A DNA stretch of 64,000 nt. Origin: Arcobacter vandammei. Its GTDB lineage: Bacteria; Campylobacterota; Campylobacteria; Campylobacterales; Arcobacteraceae. The DNA is taken from positions 120,056 to 184,055 of the forward strand of contig NZ_JADKPZ010000002.1 of the NCBI RefSeq assembly GCF_016106035.1, written 5' to 3'. The stretch's first letter is position 1. The number at the start of each line of letters is the position of its first letter. Shown one piece after another: positions 24,910 to 34,965 of this stretch. The translations under genes were made by a program, and so were the position numbers. The notes below the pieces were generated by a model. The model saw only the letters and a list, made by a program, of their open reading frames with translations. It did not search any database and was not told where the DNA came from.

Positions 24910-27900
24910 TTAGTAGTTTAAGTACTCTTGAATAGATTTAGGAGTTGAAACATCTGAAGTTTTTAACTCTTTTATAGCATCAGCAGCAGCCTCTGCCGCA
25001 GCTACAGTTGTAAAATATGGAACACTCATTCTTAAAACTGCTCTTCTTATCTCTTTTCCATCATCTTTTGAAGATTCTTGCTCACCGCTTGTATTTATAG
25101 CCATTGTAATATCACCATTTGTTAAAAGGTCTGTAATATTTGGTCTTCCTTCACTAACTTTTAAAACTTTTTCACAAACTATTCCAGCTTCAGAGATAAT
25201 TTTTTCTGTTCCACCTGTTGCACAAATAGTAAAGCCACTTTCAACTAAGCTTTTTGCAATACTACTTGCAAATGGTTTATCCAATTCACAAAGCGAAATA
25301 AACACTTTTCCAGTTTTTGGTAAAGAGTTTTTAGCAGCATTTTGGCTCTTTGCAAATGCCATAGCAAAGTTATCAGCAATTCCCATAACCTCACCTGTAC
25401 TTTTCATCTCTGGACTTAAAAGTAAATCTGCACCTACAAGTTTATTGAAAGGAAAAACAGACTCTTTAACTGCAACATGATTTTTAAGTTTTGGTTTTAA
25501 AACACTGTTGTCTTCATATACAATATCTCTATCATAAACTTTTAAAGCATCTCTTAAACTATGTCCCCACATAACTCTAGTTGCTACTTTTGCAAGTGGT
25601 ATTCCTGTTGCTTTACTAACAAACGGAACTGTTCTACTAGCTCTTGGGTTTACTTCAATTAGATAAATTTGCCCTTTATGAATAGCATATTGAACATTCA
25701 TAAGTCCCACAACTCCAAGCCCTAAAGCCATCTCTTTTGTTTTTACTTCTAACTCTTTGATTAATTTATCATCTATACTTATTGGAGGAAGTGAACAAGC
25801 ACTATCTCCTGAGTGAATACCTGCTTCTTCAATATGTTGCATAATTCCACCAATATATGCCTCTTTTCCATCACAAATACAATCAACATCAAGCTCTATT
25901 GCTCTATCAAGGAATTTATCAATTAAAACTGGTGCATCATTTGAAACTGAAACCGCTTCATCCATATATTGTGTAAGTTCAGCAGTTGAATAAACTATTT
26001 TCATACCTCTTCCACCAAGAACGAATGAAGGACGAACAAGTACAGGATAGCCTATTTTCTCAGCTATTCTTATAGCCTCATCAAGTTTTACTGCTGTTCC
26101 ATTTTCTGGTTGTAAAAGCCCAATTTTTTCAACAAAAGCAGAGAATTTTTTTCTATCTTCAGCTAAATCAATAACATCTGCTGTTGTTCCAATTATCTTT
26201 GCTCCTGCTTTTGTTAAAGCTTGTGCAAGTTTTAGTGGAGTTTGCCCACCAAAGTGTACGATTACACCATCTGGTTGCTCTTTTTCTACAACACTTCTTA
26301 CATGTTCAAAATCAATTGGTTCAAAATATAAAACATCTGAAGTATCATAATCTGTTGAAACTGTTTCAGGGTTACAGTTATACATAATCGTTTTTACACC
26401 CATTTCAGCTAGTGCGAAACTTGCATGTACACAACAATAATCAAACTCTATTCCTTGCCCAATTCTATTTGGTCCACCACCAATAATCATAACTTTTTTA
26501 TCGTTTGATTTAGGAATTTCTACTTTTGGAAGTTTTGAAACATTTGTAGTTGAATAAAGGTATTGATTTAAAGCTTTAAACTCTCCTGCACAAGTATCAA
26601 CTTCATTATATTCAAAATCAATATCTAGTTTTTTTCGGGCTGTATATACATCTTCTTCTGTTTTTGCTATTTTTTGTGCAATAAATTTATCACTAAATCC
26701 ATTTGATTTTACTTTTCGTAAAAACTCTACATCTTCTAAAATAGCTGGTGTCATAGCAAGTTCAAGTTCATACATCTCTCTAAACTTAGCTAAAAACCAC
26801 GGATCAATTTTTGATAACTCAAAAATATCTTCATTTGATAATCCCATTCTCATACCATCCATTAGGTATTGAAGTCTTTTATCATTTGGTCTTCTAATCT
26901 CTTTTTTAATTAGCTCTAAATCTGTTGAGATACTATCAAACCCACAAAGCCCAGTTTCAAGTGAGCAAAGAGCTTTTTGAATACTCTCATTAAAGTTTCT
27001 TCCAATAGACATAACTTCTCCAACACTCTTCATAGAAGTTGTTAAAGTAGAGTTTGCTTTTGGGAATTTTTCAAAAGTAAATCTAGGAACTTTTGCAACA
27101 ATATAATCAACTGCTGGTTCAAAACTAGCTAATGTTCCTGTCATATCATTTTCTATCTCATCAAGAGTAAATCCAACTGCTAAAAGAGTTGAAACTTTTG
27201 CTATTGGGTAACCTGTTGCTTTTGAAGCAAGTGCAGAACTTCTACTTACTCTTGGGTTCATCTCAATAACAAGCATTCTTCCAGTGTTTGGACACATAGA
27301 AAACTGCACATTTGAACCTCCACTATTTACTCCAACTTCTCTTAAAATCGCAAAAGATGCTTCTCTCATTTTTGCATACTCTTTATCTGTTAGAGTTAGT
27401 GCTGGAGCAATTGTGATACTATCTCCTGTATGAACTCCCATTGGGTCAAGATTTTCAATAGAACAAACAACTATACAGTTGTCATTTGTATCTCTTATAA
27501 TTTCCATTTCATACTCTTTCCAACCTAAAACTGATTCTAAAATCTCAATTTCATTGATTGGACTTGCATCAAGTCCTGCTTGTGCAAGAGCTTTAAACTC
27601 TTCCATATTATAAGCAACACCACTTCCAGCACCAGCAAGTGTAAATGAAGCTCTTGAGATAACTGGAAAACCAATATCTTTAGCTATTTTAATAGCTTCT
27701 TCAAGATTATAAGCATTTTCACTTCTTGGCAAATCAAGTCCTATTTTTTTCATACTTTCAGTAAAAAGATGTCTATCTTCACCTTTTTTGATAGCTTCTG
27801 GATGAACTCCTAAAAAAGTAATTCCTTCTAAAAGCCCTTTTTCATACATAGAAGTTGCAATATTTAGTGCTGTTTGACCACCCATTGTTGGTAAAATCGC

Positions 27901-28152
27901 ATCAATATTCTCCTTTTTAATTATATTTAAAACAACCTCTTCAGTGATTGGTTCTATATAAGTCTTATCAGCAAATTCTGGATCTGTCATGATTGTTGCT
28001 GGGTTTGAGTTTACAAGTACAACTCTATAACCAAGCTCTTTTAAAGTTTTAGTAGCTTGTGTTCCTGAGTAATCAAACTCACACGCCTGTCCTATAACAA
28101 TTGGTCCTGAACCAATTAACAAAATGTTTTTTATATCTTCTCTTTTTGGCAT
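24910..28152 (-). CDS. carB: Carbamoyl-phosphate synthase large subunit
   Basis: CarB makes carbamoyl phosphate from bicarbonate, ammonia (delivered by CarA) and two ATP, for arginine and pyrimidine synthesis. The 1080 residues hold two ATP-grasp halves, each with an ECNPR-like metal site ([11 protein letters not shown] and EVNPRASRT), an oligomerisation region, and a C-terminal MGS-like allosteric domain ([11 protein letters not shown] onward). Length is normal. carA is not in the window. A YrdC-like gene follows directly. Confidence 0.97.
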   Translation of the reverse strand: MPKREDIKNILLIGSGPIVIGQACEFDYSGTQATKTLKELGYRVVLVNSNPATIMTDPEFADKTYIEPITEEVVLNIIKKENIDAILPTMGGQTALNIATSMYEKGLLEGITFLGVHPEAIKKGEDRHLFTESMKKIGLDLPRSENAYNLEEAIKIAKDIGFPVISRASFTLAGAGSGVAYNMEEFKALAQAGLDASPINEIEILESVLGWKEYEMEIIRDTNDNCIVVCSIENLDPMGVHTGDSITIAPALTLTDKEYAKMREASFAILREVGVNSGGSNVQFSMCPNTGRMLVIEMNPRVSRSSALASKATGYPIAKVSTLLAVGFTLDEIENDMTGTLASFEPAVDYIVAKVPRFTFEKFPKANSTLTTSMKSVGEVMSIGRNFNESIQKALCSLETGLCGFDSISTDLELIKKEIRRPNDKRLQYLMDGMRMGLSNEDIFELSKIDPWFLAKFREMYELELAMTPAILEDVEFLRKVKSNGFSDKFIAQKIAKTEEDVYTARKKLDIDFEYNEVDTCAGEFKALNQYLYSTTNVSKLPKVEIPKSNDKKVMIIGGGPNRIGQGIEFDYCCVHASFALAEMGVKTIMYNCNPETVSTDYDTSDVLYFEPIDFEHVRSVVEKEQPDGVIVHFGGQTPLKLAQALTKAGAKIIGTTADVIDLAEDRKKFSAFVEKIGLLQPENGTAVKLDEAIRIAEKIGYPVLVRPSFVLGGRGMKIVYSTAELTQYMDEAVSVSNDAPVLIDKFLDRAIELDVDCICDGKEAYIGGIMQHIEEAGIHSGDSACSLPPISIDDKLIKELEVKTKEMALGLGVVGLMNVQYAIHKGQIYLIEVNPRASRTVPFVSKATGIPLAKVATRVMWGHSLRDALKVYDRDIVYEDNSVLKPKLKNHVAVKESVFPFNKLVGADLLLSPEMKSTGEVMGIADNFAMAFAKSQNAAKNSLPKTGKVFISLCELDKPFASSIAKSLVESGFTICATGGTEKIISEAGIVCEKVLKVSEGRPNITDLLTNGDITMAINTSGEQESSKDDGKEIRRAVLRMSVPYFTTVAAAEAAADAIKELKTSDVSTPKSIQEYLNY

Positions 28153-28251
28153 AACTTTCCTTTCGCTGATTTAAAATTTGGCAAGTTTATCTAAAAAGTA
28201 CTTAATATTTTGTTAGGTAAAGTAGTATAAAAGGTGTAGTTTAGTAAATTT

Positions 28252-28286
28252 TTAAAATATAAAAGCTAAATGCTTTTATATTTTAA
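28252..28286. terminator. Hairpin at the 3' end of nhaA
   Basis: Arms 28252-28266 and 28272-28286 form a perfect 15-bp inverted repeat around TAAAT, overlapping the last nhaA codons. No long T-run follows on the minus strand, so it may stop transcription weakly or protect the 3' end. The DNA from here to the carB start (28153) holds no gene I can see. Confidence 0.5.
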
Positions 28287-29579
28287 TCTATATTTTATAA
28301 TTATAAGTGTAACACCTATTACAGTTGCAATAAATGATGCTAAGAATATTCCAATTTTAATAGCAGAAATTACAACTTCATCTGTAAATGCTAGGTTTGC
28401 TATAAAAATAGACATTGTAAACCCAATTCCAGCAATAAATCCAACAGATAAAATCTCAAACCAAGTTATATTTGCAGGTTTTTTTATAATTTTTAATTTC
28501 GTAGCTATATAAACAAAAGAGAAAATTCCTAAAGGTTTTCCTAATAAAAGCCCCAAAGCAACACCTAAAACTATCATTAAATGTTCAGTAACTGCTGTAA
28601 AATCTAATAAAACTCCAGCATTTGAAAAAGCAAAGATTGGCATAATAAAAAATGCAGAGAAACCATGAAGATTATGTTCTAACCTAATAAGTGGATTTTG
28701 AACTCTATCATATCCATAAGCTAAACCTTCAAGAGCATTTATTTGTCTATTATTTAATATTGGGCTATCATCTTTATGTTTTTCAAATTCATGAAGACTA
28801 AATTTAGTAGTATCAATAAAATCTTTTTCATCCATTTTAGAGCTAATAGGAATAGCAAATGCTAATAAAACTCCAGCAATTGTAGCATGAACTCCAGTTT
28901 CGTGAATATATATCCATAAAAAAATACCTAATATCAAATATGGTAAAAGTTTTTTAACATCAAAATAGTTTAATAACCAAATTAAAGCATAAATAACTGT
29001 TGCATGAATAAAATATATAAAATGTAACTCATTTGTATAAACAAAAGCAACAACCAAAATAGCTCCTAAATCATCAATTACAGCAAGAGCAACTAAAAAA
29101 AGTTTAACCAAAGGATTTACTCTTTTACCTAGAAGCATTAAAATAGCTATTGCAAAAGCAGTATCTGTTCCCATTGGAATACCAAAACCTAACATATTAT
29201 CAGGATTAAAAGCTATATAAATTAATGCTGGAACTATCATTCCACCTAAAGATGCTATAAAAGGAAAAAAGGCTTTTGAAGCACCTGCTAATTCACCTAT
29301 TAAAATTTCTCTTTTAATCTCCAAACTAACCATTAAAAAAAATAGTGCCATTAGACCATCATTTATCCAAAGTCTAATTGGCATTGTTATTGTATTGTCT
29401 CCTAAAGTTAATCCAAAATCTTTATCCCAAAAAGCAAAATATTCAGCTCCTATATTTGAATTAGCAATAAAAATAGCAAAAATTGTAACAAATAAAAGAA
29501 GTATACCACTTAGAGCCTCTTTCGAGATAAAGGTATCTATTACCCTACTTTTCTTTTTTACAGGTGCTATATCTATCAT
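28266..29579 (-). CDS. nhaA: Na+/H+ antiporter NhaA
   Basis: NhaA exchanges two protons for one sodium ion across the inner membrane and keeps pH and sodium balance. The 437-residue protein has about 12 hydrophobic segments and the twin aspartates D169-D170 in AVIDDLGAI that carry the transported ions. A longer hydrophilic loop (about residues 245-290) lies mid-protein and is larger than in E. coli NhaA. It overlaps xseB by 4 bp, so both are part of the metX-xseB-nhaA transcript. Confidence 0.95.
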   Translation of the reverse strand: MIDIAPVKKKSRVIDTFISKEALSGILLLFVTIFAIFIANSNIGAEYFAFWDKDFGLTLGDNTITMPIRLWINDGLMALFFLMVSLEIKREILIGELAGASKAFFPFIASLGGMIVPALIYIAFNPDNMLGFGIPMGTDTAFAIAILMLLGKRVNPLVKLFLVALAVIDDLGAILVVAFVYTNELHFIYFIHATVIYALIWLLNYFDVKKLLPYLILGIFLWIYIHETGVHATIAGVLLAFAIPISSKMDEKDFIDTTKFSLHEFEKHKDDSPILNNRQINALEGLAYGYDRVQNPLIRLEHNLHGFSAFFIMPIFAFSNAGVLLDFTAVTEHLMIVLGVALGLLLGKPLGIFSFVYIATKLKIIKKPANITWFEILSVGFIAGIGFTMSIFIANLAFTDEVVISAIKIGIFLASFIATVIGVTLIIIKYRLKYKSI

Positions 29580-29782
29580 ACTTTATTCTCTGCTGTAAAA
29601 ATCAATTTTGCCTCTTCAAGCAACTTTTGAGCTAATTCAAGCTCTTTTATTCCATCATTGTATAATTTCAATGAATCACTTAAAGTAATATCATTTTTTG
29701 TAAGTTTTTCTAAAATCTCTTTTGCTTTTAAAACTCTATTTTCAAAACTAATATCTTCACTATTTATAATATTTTCTTGCAT
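29576..29782 (-). CDS. xseB: Exodeoxyribonuclease VII small subunit
   Basis: XseB is the small helical subunit that coats the long XseA subunit of exonuclease VII. The 68-residue protein has the family core (SFENRVLKAKEILEKL and LYNDGIKELELAQKLL), with two helices making the expected hairpin. It lies 2 bp after metX and overlaps nhaA by 4 bp. xseA is not in the window. Confidence 0.9.
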   Translation of the reverse strand: MQENIINSEDISFENRVLKAKEILEKLTKNDITLSDSLKLYNDGIKELELAQKLLEEAKLIFTAENKV

Positions 29783-29784
29783 TT

Positions 29785-30900
29785 TTAATCCTTTAAAATA
29801 TCTTTTATATGTTCTTCAAATTTTTCAACTTCAACCAAAAATGAGTCATGTCCACTTGAACTATCTACTTCTAAGTATGTTGTTTGCTCTTTTTTTCCAA
29901 TTTTTTCCATAATATCTCTTATTTCTCTCATCTCTTCAGGAAAAAATAGCATATCATCTTTAAAAGAGATTAAGTGAAGTTTTCCAGCAATCTTTTGAAA
30001 ACTATCTTCTAATTTATCTTTATTTCTTCCTGCATCAAAAATATTTATTGTTTTACAAATATATAAATATGATAAAGGATCAAAAAATTTTGGAAAACTA
30101 TAAGAGTTGTGTTCAAGATATTTTTCTATCTCAAATCTTCCAAAAAGTTCATAAAGCCCATCTGTTTCGACATAATCTCTTGCAAATTTTTTATTAAATA
30201 AGCTAGGGCTTAAATATGCAATGAGTCCTGCCATTCTTCCAACGGCCAAACCAACTAAACCACTAGCCTTTAAATCATCTTTTAAATAATTTCCATTTTT
30301 AAAATTTATATCGTGTCTTATTGCTTCAATTGCTATTTTATTTAGTGCAATTACCCAAGGTCTTGTATATGCTGTACAAGCAAGTGCTATATAATGCTTT
30401 GAAAAATTTGGGTGTTCTATTGCATAGCATAAAGTCTGCATTCCACCCATACTTCCACCAATTACTGCAAGAGCATTTGTAATTCCTAGTTTTTTATAAA
30501 GCTTCATTTGAGCATTTACAATATCTGAAATAGTTAAAACTGGAAATTTTAACCTATACTCTTTTTTTGTACTTGGATTAATGCTTAATGGAGATGTAGA
30601 GCCATAAGAACTTCCAATATTATTTGAACAAATAACAAAATATTTTTCTGTATCTATAGTTTTTTTATCTCCAATAAACTTATCCCACCAACCAGCTTTT
30701 GCCTCATTTTCATATCTTCCAGCTGCATGATGGCTACCTGAAAGAGCATGACAAATTACTATAACATTTGATTTATCTTCATTTAATGTTCCATAAGTCT
30801 CATAAATTATCTCAAACTCTTCAAGCAATCTTCCACTTTCAAGATATAAAGGTTCATTAAATTTCTCTATTTTCGTCTCTATTTTCAAAATATTTTCCAA
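29785..30900 (-). CDS. metX: Homoserine O-acetyltransferase
   Basis: MetX acetylates homoserine in methionine synthesis with an alpha/beta-hydrolase fold. The 371-residue protein has the nucleophile S150 in GGSMGGMQ, a late aspartate in SFKDDMLFF and the histidine in SSGHDSF. It begins the metX-xseB-nhaA run and is divergent from the acidic small protein at 31056. I saw no recognisable SAM riboswitch in the 155 bp upstream. Confidence 0.94.
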   Translation of the reverse strand: MENILKIETKIEKFNEPLYLESGRLLEEFEIIYETYGTLNEDKSNVIVICHALSGSHHAAGRYENEAKAGWWDKFIGDKKTIDTEKYFVICSNNIGSSYGSTSPLSINPSTKKEYRLKFPVLTISDIVNAQMKLYKKLGITNALAVIGGSMGGMQTLCYAIEHPNFSKHYIALACTAYTRPWVIALNKIAIEAIRHDINFKNGNYLKDDLKASGLVGLAVGRMAGLIAYLSPSLFNKKFARDYVETDGLYELFGRFEIEKYLEHNSYSFPKFFDPLSYLYICKTINIFDAGRNKDKLEDSFQKIAGKLHLISFKDDMLFFPEEMREIRDIMEKIGKKEQTTYLEVDSSSGHDSFLVEVEKFEEHIKDILKD

Positions 30901-31022
30901 AATTTTTATATTTTTTAATATTAAAGTCTATCTAAACTAAAATAAAAAAGCCTTTTAGTGACACTATTTTATAAAAATAATCCATTTTATATACTATTTT
31001 ATTAAATAAAAGTAATTTTTAA

Positions 31023-31028
31023 TATAAT
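31023..31028 (+). promoter_or_regulatory. Candidate -10 box for the small protein/YedE pair
   Basis: TATAAT lies 27 bp before the TTG start at 31056 in the divergent intergenic region 30901-31055. The rest of this region is AT-rich without clear structure. Confidence 0.4.
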
Positions 31029-31055
31029 AAATAAAAATTTTATAAAGGATATATT

Positions 31056-31319
31056 TTGAGTAAAATAAAAGAGCTTGAGATACTTTTAAAAACTGATGTT
31101 TTAGTAGAAGTAGAAGATGAAATAGTTGCTATAAAAAAGCTTTTAGAAAAAAATAGTAATAACAAAAATTTAAAAATTGAGTTAGAATATATGCAAGATG
31201 TAAAAAAATTTTACAATGAAGCTTTAAATCAAATTGAAAAAGGAAGCTTAAGTGAAGAAGAGGCAAATAATATTCTTTTAGATCTTGAAGATATGAGAGA
31301 AGATGAGGATGAAATATAG
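31056..31319 (+). CDS. Small acidic helical protein upstream of a YeeE/YedE transporter
   Basis: The 87-residue protein starts with TTG behind an AAAGGAT site. It is almost entirely helical, with a likely coiled coil over residues 1-65 and an acidic tail. No cysteine, signal peptide or membrane helix is present. It ends directly against the transporter start codon (no gap), so it is cotranslated and may regulate or assist that transporter. I do not recognise a family. Confidence 0.7.
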   Translation: MSKIKELEILLKTDVLVEVEDEIVAIKKLLEKNSNNKNLKIELEYMQDVKKFYNEALNQIEKGSLSEEEANNILLDLEDMREDEDEI

Positions 31320-32414
31320 ATGTTTGAAATAGAAACTTATAGTTTAGTAAATATTTTTGGTATTTTAATAGGACTTATTTTTGGATTTATTGCACAACAA
31401 AAACAGTTTTGTTTTAGTGGAAGTATAAAGGATTTCTTACAAATAAAATCTACAAAAAGAGCAGCTAGTGTAATAATGGCGATGATTGTAGCAATATTAT
31501 CAACTCAAATTTTATCAAATATTTTTGATATAGATTTAACTCAAAGTGCCTATTTCAAAAGTGATATAAACTATTTTGCGATAATTATTGGTGGACTTTT
31601 ATTTGGTGCTGGAATGATGATAGCTGATGGTTGTAGTAGTAGAAGTATAGTTAAATTTGCGCAAGGTGATTCAAATGCCCTTGTTACTTTAATTTTTATA
31701 GCAATATTTGCATATGCTACAACAAAAGGTGTTTTATTTGAACTTATAAACCCAATTATAAATAATCAAATATTAATTGATGCTTCAAAAGTTTTGGAGA
31801 ATTTTCAATTAAATATCTATTTTATTTTAGGTGTTTTATTAATACTTTTATACCTTTTTACAAAAAAAATAAAAAGAGTTTTTTCTCTTTATGATGGTGC
31901 AATAATTGGACTTTTAATCGGATTTGCTTGGTATGTAACAGGCTATATTGGACTTGAAAGCTTTGATAAAGAGATACAAACTCAAGCTATTAGTTTTGTA
32001 TATCCTAGTGCAAAAACTTTAGAACTTTTTACATATTATCAAGTAAATGAGTTTAGTTTTGGAGTTTGTTTAGTTATTGGAGCAATGATAGGAACATATA
32101 TTTCAACACTATTTAACAAAAAGTATAGCTTTGGTTGTACAGCAAATCTTGGAATTAAAAAAGTAAAATACAATATGATTGGTGGTGCAATGATGGGTGT
32201 TGGTGGAATTATGGCTATTGGTTGTACTGTTGGTCAAGGATTAAGTGGGCTTTCTACTTTAGTTTTTAGCTCATTTTTAGCAATAATTTCTATTTTTGTT
32301 TCTGGATACTTTACAGGAAAATTCCTACATAAAAGAGATAAATTAGCAATGTGTTTTATTTTTGAGTGGGAAGATGATAATAAGAAAAATAAAGAGATAG
32401 ATTTTCAAATATAA
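31320..32414 (+). CDS. YeeE/YedE-family sulfur-compound transporter (TsuA-like)
   Basis: YeeE/YedE (TsuA) proteins are inner-membrane channels that take up thiosulfate or related sulfur species through a line of conserved cysteines. This 364-residue protein has about nine to ten helices in two similar halves, with the key motifs CFSGSIKD near residue 30, DGCSSRS near 103, FGCTANLG near 269 and IGCTVGQGLSG near 301. All four cysteines are present. No TusA-like partner is fused or adjacent. The substrate is inferred from the family. Confidence 0.88.
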   Translation: MFEIETYSLVNIFGILIGLIFGFIAQQKQFCFSGSIKDFLQIKSTKRAASVIMAMIVAILSTQILSNIFDIDLTQSAYFKSDINYFAIIIGGLLFGAGMMIADGCSSRSIVKFAQGDSNALVTLIFIAIFAYATTKGVLFELINPIINNQILIDASKVLENFQLNIYFILGVLLILLYLFTKKIKRVFSLYDGAIIGLLIGFAWYVTGYIGLESFDKEIQTQAISFVYPSAKTLELFTYYQVNEFSFGVCLVIGAMIGTYISTLFNKKYSFGCTANLGIKKVKYNMIGGAMMGVGGIMAIGCTVGQGLSGLSTLVFSSFLAIISIFVSGYFTGKFLHKRDKLAMCFIFEWEDDNKKNKEIDFQI

Positions 32415-32438
32415 AAAGGTTTTAAAACCTTTTTATAT
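32409..32438. terminator. Bidirectional terminator between yedE-like gene and ftsZ
   Basis: A perfect 30-bp palindrome centred at 32423/32424 (AAAAAGG/CCTTTTT arms) fills the gap between two convergent genes. A-runs and T-runs flank the GG/CC core, so it can end transcription from both sides. Confidence 0.85.
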
Positions 32439-33584
32439 CTATTTTAAGATATATTGAATTTTATAATCTCTCATAAGAGGTGGTGTATCTAAATAATTTT
32501 CGCTATCAACAGGAACTGATTTTGGTTCTGCTTCATCTCCTGAAGTATCATTTTGCTCTCTATCTTCATTTTTTGAATCAAATCCTGTAGCAATAATAGT
32601 TACTTTAATCTCATCATTTTCTAAAGTTTTATCAGTAGTTGTTCCAAAAATAATATCTGCATTTTGATCTAATTTATCGTGAATTGTACTCATAACACTT
32701 GAAATTGCAAAAAGTGTAATATTTGGGCTCATACTAAAATGAATTAATATACCTTTAGCACCTTCAAGAGGAACTTTATCTAAAAGTGGCGAATTAATTG
32801 CATTATCAAGAGCATCTTGAACTGAATTTTCACCTTTTCCTTTTCCAATCCCCATTAAGGCAATACCTTTATGTTTCATAATAGTTTTAACATCTGCAAA
32901 GTCTGTATTAATATCTGAATGTCCTGGATTTAAAATAACCTCACTCATTCCAACTACGGCTTGATATAAAACATTATCAACTATTTTAAATGAATTTTTA
33001 AAAGTTAAACCAACATCAACAATCTCATTTAACTTCTCATTTGGTATAACTATTAATGAATCACTAACTTTTTTTAGCTCTTCAAGACCTAAATTTGCTA
33101 ATCCAGCTCTTTTTTTACCTTCCCAAGCAAAAGGTTTAGTAACAACAGAAACTGTCAAAGCTCCAACATCTTTTGCTGCTTTTGCAATAATTGCTGCTGC
33201 CCCTGTTCCTGTTCCTCCACCTAATCCAGAAGCAACAAAAACTATCTCAGTTCCTTCTAAAACAGATTTAATCTCTTCATAACTCTCAATTGCTGAATCT
33301 CTTCCTATTTCAGGATTCATTCCTGCTCCAAAACCTTTTGTTAATTTTGGACCTAACTCGATTTTCTTTGGTGCTTTTGAAGAGTGTAAAGATTGTAAAT
33401 CTGTATTTGCAACTATTAAATCAATTTTATGAGCTCCCTCTTCTATCATATGGTTTACCATATTACAACCACCACCACCAACTCCAATTACAGCAATTTT
33501 TGGTTGGTTGTTTGATAAAACTCTTGTTGGCATCTGCTCTGTTACTTTTATTTCATTTGTTCCAAATAAGTTAATATTTTCCAT
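32439..33584 (-). CDS. ftsZ: Cell division protein FtsZ
   Basis: FtsZ is the tubulin-like GTPase that forms the division ring. The protein (381 residues from the ATG chosen) has the GVGGGGCNMVNHM start of the nucleotide site, the tubulin signature GGGTGTGAA and the T7-loop region. A short acidic linker leads to the C-terminal peptide with YLDTPPLMR, which normally binds FtsA. I choose the ATG at 33584, which overlaps the ftsA stop as TAATG; an ATG three codons upstream would sit inside ftsA. Confidence 0.97.
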   Translation of the reverse strand: MENINLFGTNEIKVTEQMPTRVLSNNQPKIAVIGVGGGGCNMVNHMIEEGAHKIDLIVANTDLQSLHSSKAPKKIELGPKLTKGFGAGMNPEIGRDSAIESYEEIKSVLEGTEIVFVASGLGGGTGTGAAAIIAKAAKDVGALTVSVVTKPFAWEGKKRAGLANLGLEELKKVSDSLIVIPNEKLNEIVDVGLTFKNSFKIVDNVLYQAVVGMSEVILNPGHSDINTDFADVKTIMKHKGIALMGIGKGKGENSVQDALDNAINSPLLDKVPLEGAKGILIHFSMSPNITLFAISSVMSTIHDKLDQNADIIFGTTTDKTLENDEIKVTIIATGFDSKNEDREQNDTSGDEAEPKSVPVDSENYLDTPPLMRDYKIQYILK

Positions 33585-34963
33585 TAAAACCACTCCGTTA
33601 CTTTTTTGAATATCTTACCAAATCCCTCTTTTTTCTTCTCTTTTACAAGATGAGTTAAATCCATTCCGCCACTATCTTTTATAGAGTAAGAGTCTTGTTT
33701 TGGTTCTGTTACTTTATTTGCCATATTTTGCATATTTATAATATCCAAAGCTCTCTCTTTTTGAATTGGTCTTACAAGTTTTTTACTAGAATCAAGTTGA
33801 TAGCTTCTATTTTTACCTAAAGAGTACTCTAAAAGCCCAACTATAGTGGACATATAAGCTTCATCAAAATTTACATCAAAGCTATTTATAATTGGTTTTG
33901 GAGCAGCAATACTAATAGGAATTCCTTCAAAAACTTTTCTTGCTAAATCTTTTATTCCATCAAGATAAGTCATACCACCAGTTAAAACAATTCCTGAACC
34001 TGTGCTATCTAAAAGTGCATTTTTCTTTAATTTTTTCTTAACTAAACTCAAAACTTCTTCAACTCTAGCATGAATTATTGTTTGAATTGAATCAAGTCCA
34101 ATTTCAGAAGTAGTATTTTCATCGCCAATTCTTGGAGTTTTAACCTTTCTATCTTCAAGTTCATTATTTTCAGAATAGTTTTTAATTAAAGACCCATATT
34201 CTAATTTTATATTTTCAGCAGCACTAGGAGGTGTATGAAGCATAATAGATAAATCTGTTGTAATATGGTTTGAACCAACTGGAATAAAACCATTATAAAC
34301 AATAGAATTCCCTTTAAAATATACAAATTCAGTCGCAGTTGAACCTAAATTCACAACAACAGCACCAAATTTCTTTTGTTGTTCATCTAAAACAGCTAAA
34401 GCTGAAGCATAAGAGTCTAAAACAAATCTAATATTATCAATTCCAGAAGATTTTAAAGCAGATTTAATATTTGTCAAAGCAGTTCTTTTTGACATTACTA
34501 TATTTACAGAAACTTCAAGTCTCGTTCCATTCATATTTAAAGGATTATCTACTTCTACACTATCATCAACTTTAAAAAACATAGGAATTACATGAACAAC
34601 TTCGTAATCTGGAACTATTGTAGCATTATATAAAGCCATTTGCATAACTTGATTAATCTCTGTTTCAGAGATTATTCCATTAGGAACATTTACTGAACCT
34701 GTACTTCTATGGCTTTTTGAGTAAGCTCCAGAAATTGAAACTACTGATGTATCAAATTGCTCATTTGTAGATTTTTTTGCCATTTCAACAGCATCTTTTA
34801 TAGATTTTGAAGCATCTTCAATGTTGATTATTAAACCTTTTTCTATTCCACTACTTATTTGAATCCCTGTACCTAAAATATTTATATTATTGTCATTATC
34901 AAGTTTTGCAATAACAGTAGTAATAGCAGAAGAGCCTAAATCAATTGTTAAAATATTATTCAA
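33584..34963 (-). CDS. ftsA: Cell division protein FtsA
   Basis: FtsA is the actin-like protein that ties FtsZ filaments to the membrane. The 459 residues show the actin-fold phosphate loop near the start (DLGSSAITTVI), the SHS2/1C domain and GGMTYLDG of the second nucleotide motif. The C-terminal end (KKEGFGKIFKKVTEWF) is an amphipathic helix for membrane binding. It sits between the PpiD-like gene (2-bp gap) and ftsZ (TAATG coupling). Confidence 0.95.
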   Translation of the reverse strand: MNNILTIDLGSSAITTVIAKLDNDNNINILGTGIQISSGIEKGLIINIEDASKSIKDAVEMAKKSTNEQFDTSVVSISGAYSKSHRSTGSVNVPNGIISETEINQVMQMALYNATIVPDYEVVHVIPMFFKVDDSVEVDNPLNMNGTRLEVSVNIVMSKRTALTNIKSALKSSGIDNIRFVLDSYASALAVLDEQQKKFGAVVVNLGSTATEFVYFKGNSIVYNGFIPVGSNHITTDLSIMLHTPPSAAENIKLEYGSLIKNYSENNELEDRKVKTPRIGDENTTSEIGLDSIQTIIHARVEEVLSLVKKKLKKNALLDSTGSGIVLTGGMTYLDGIKDLARKVFEGIPISIAAPKPIINSFDVNFDEAYMSTIVGLLEYSLGKNRSYQLDSSKKLVRPIQKERALDIINMQNMANKVTEPKQDSYSIKDSGGMDLTHLVKEKKKEGFGKIFKKVTEWF

Positions 34964-34965
34964 TG

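Noticed and set aside
29658..29912. Plus-strand frames inside xseB/metX and similar frames opposite other genes
   Set aside because: They are antisense to strong, well-conserved genes and have no ribosome site or family match.
30901..31055. SAM riboswitch or T-box upstream of metX
   Set aside because: No conserved helix set or terminator pair could be drawn in the 155 bp.
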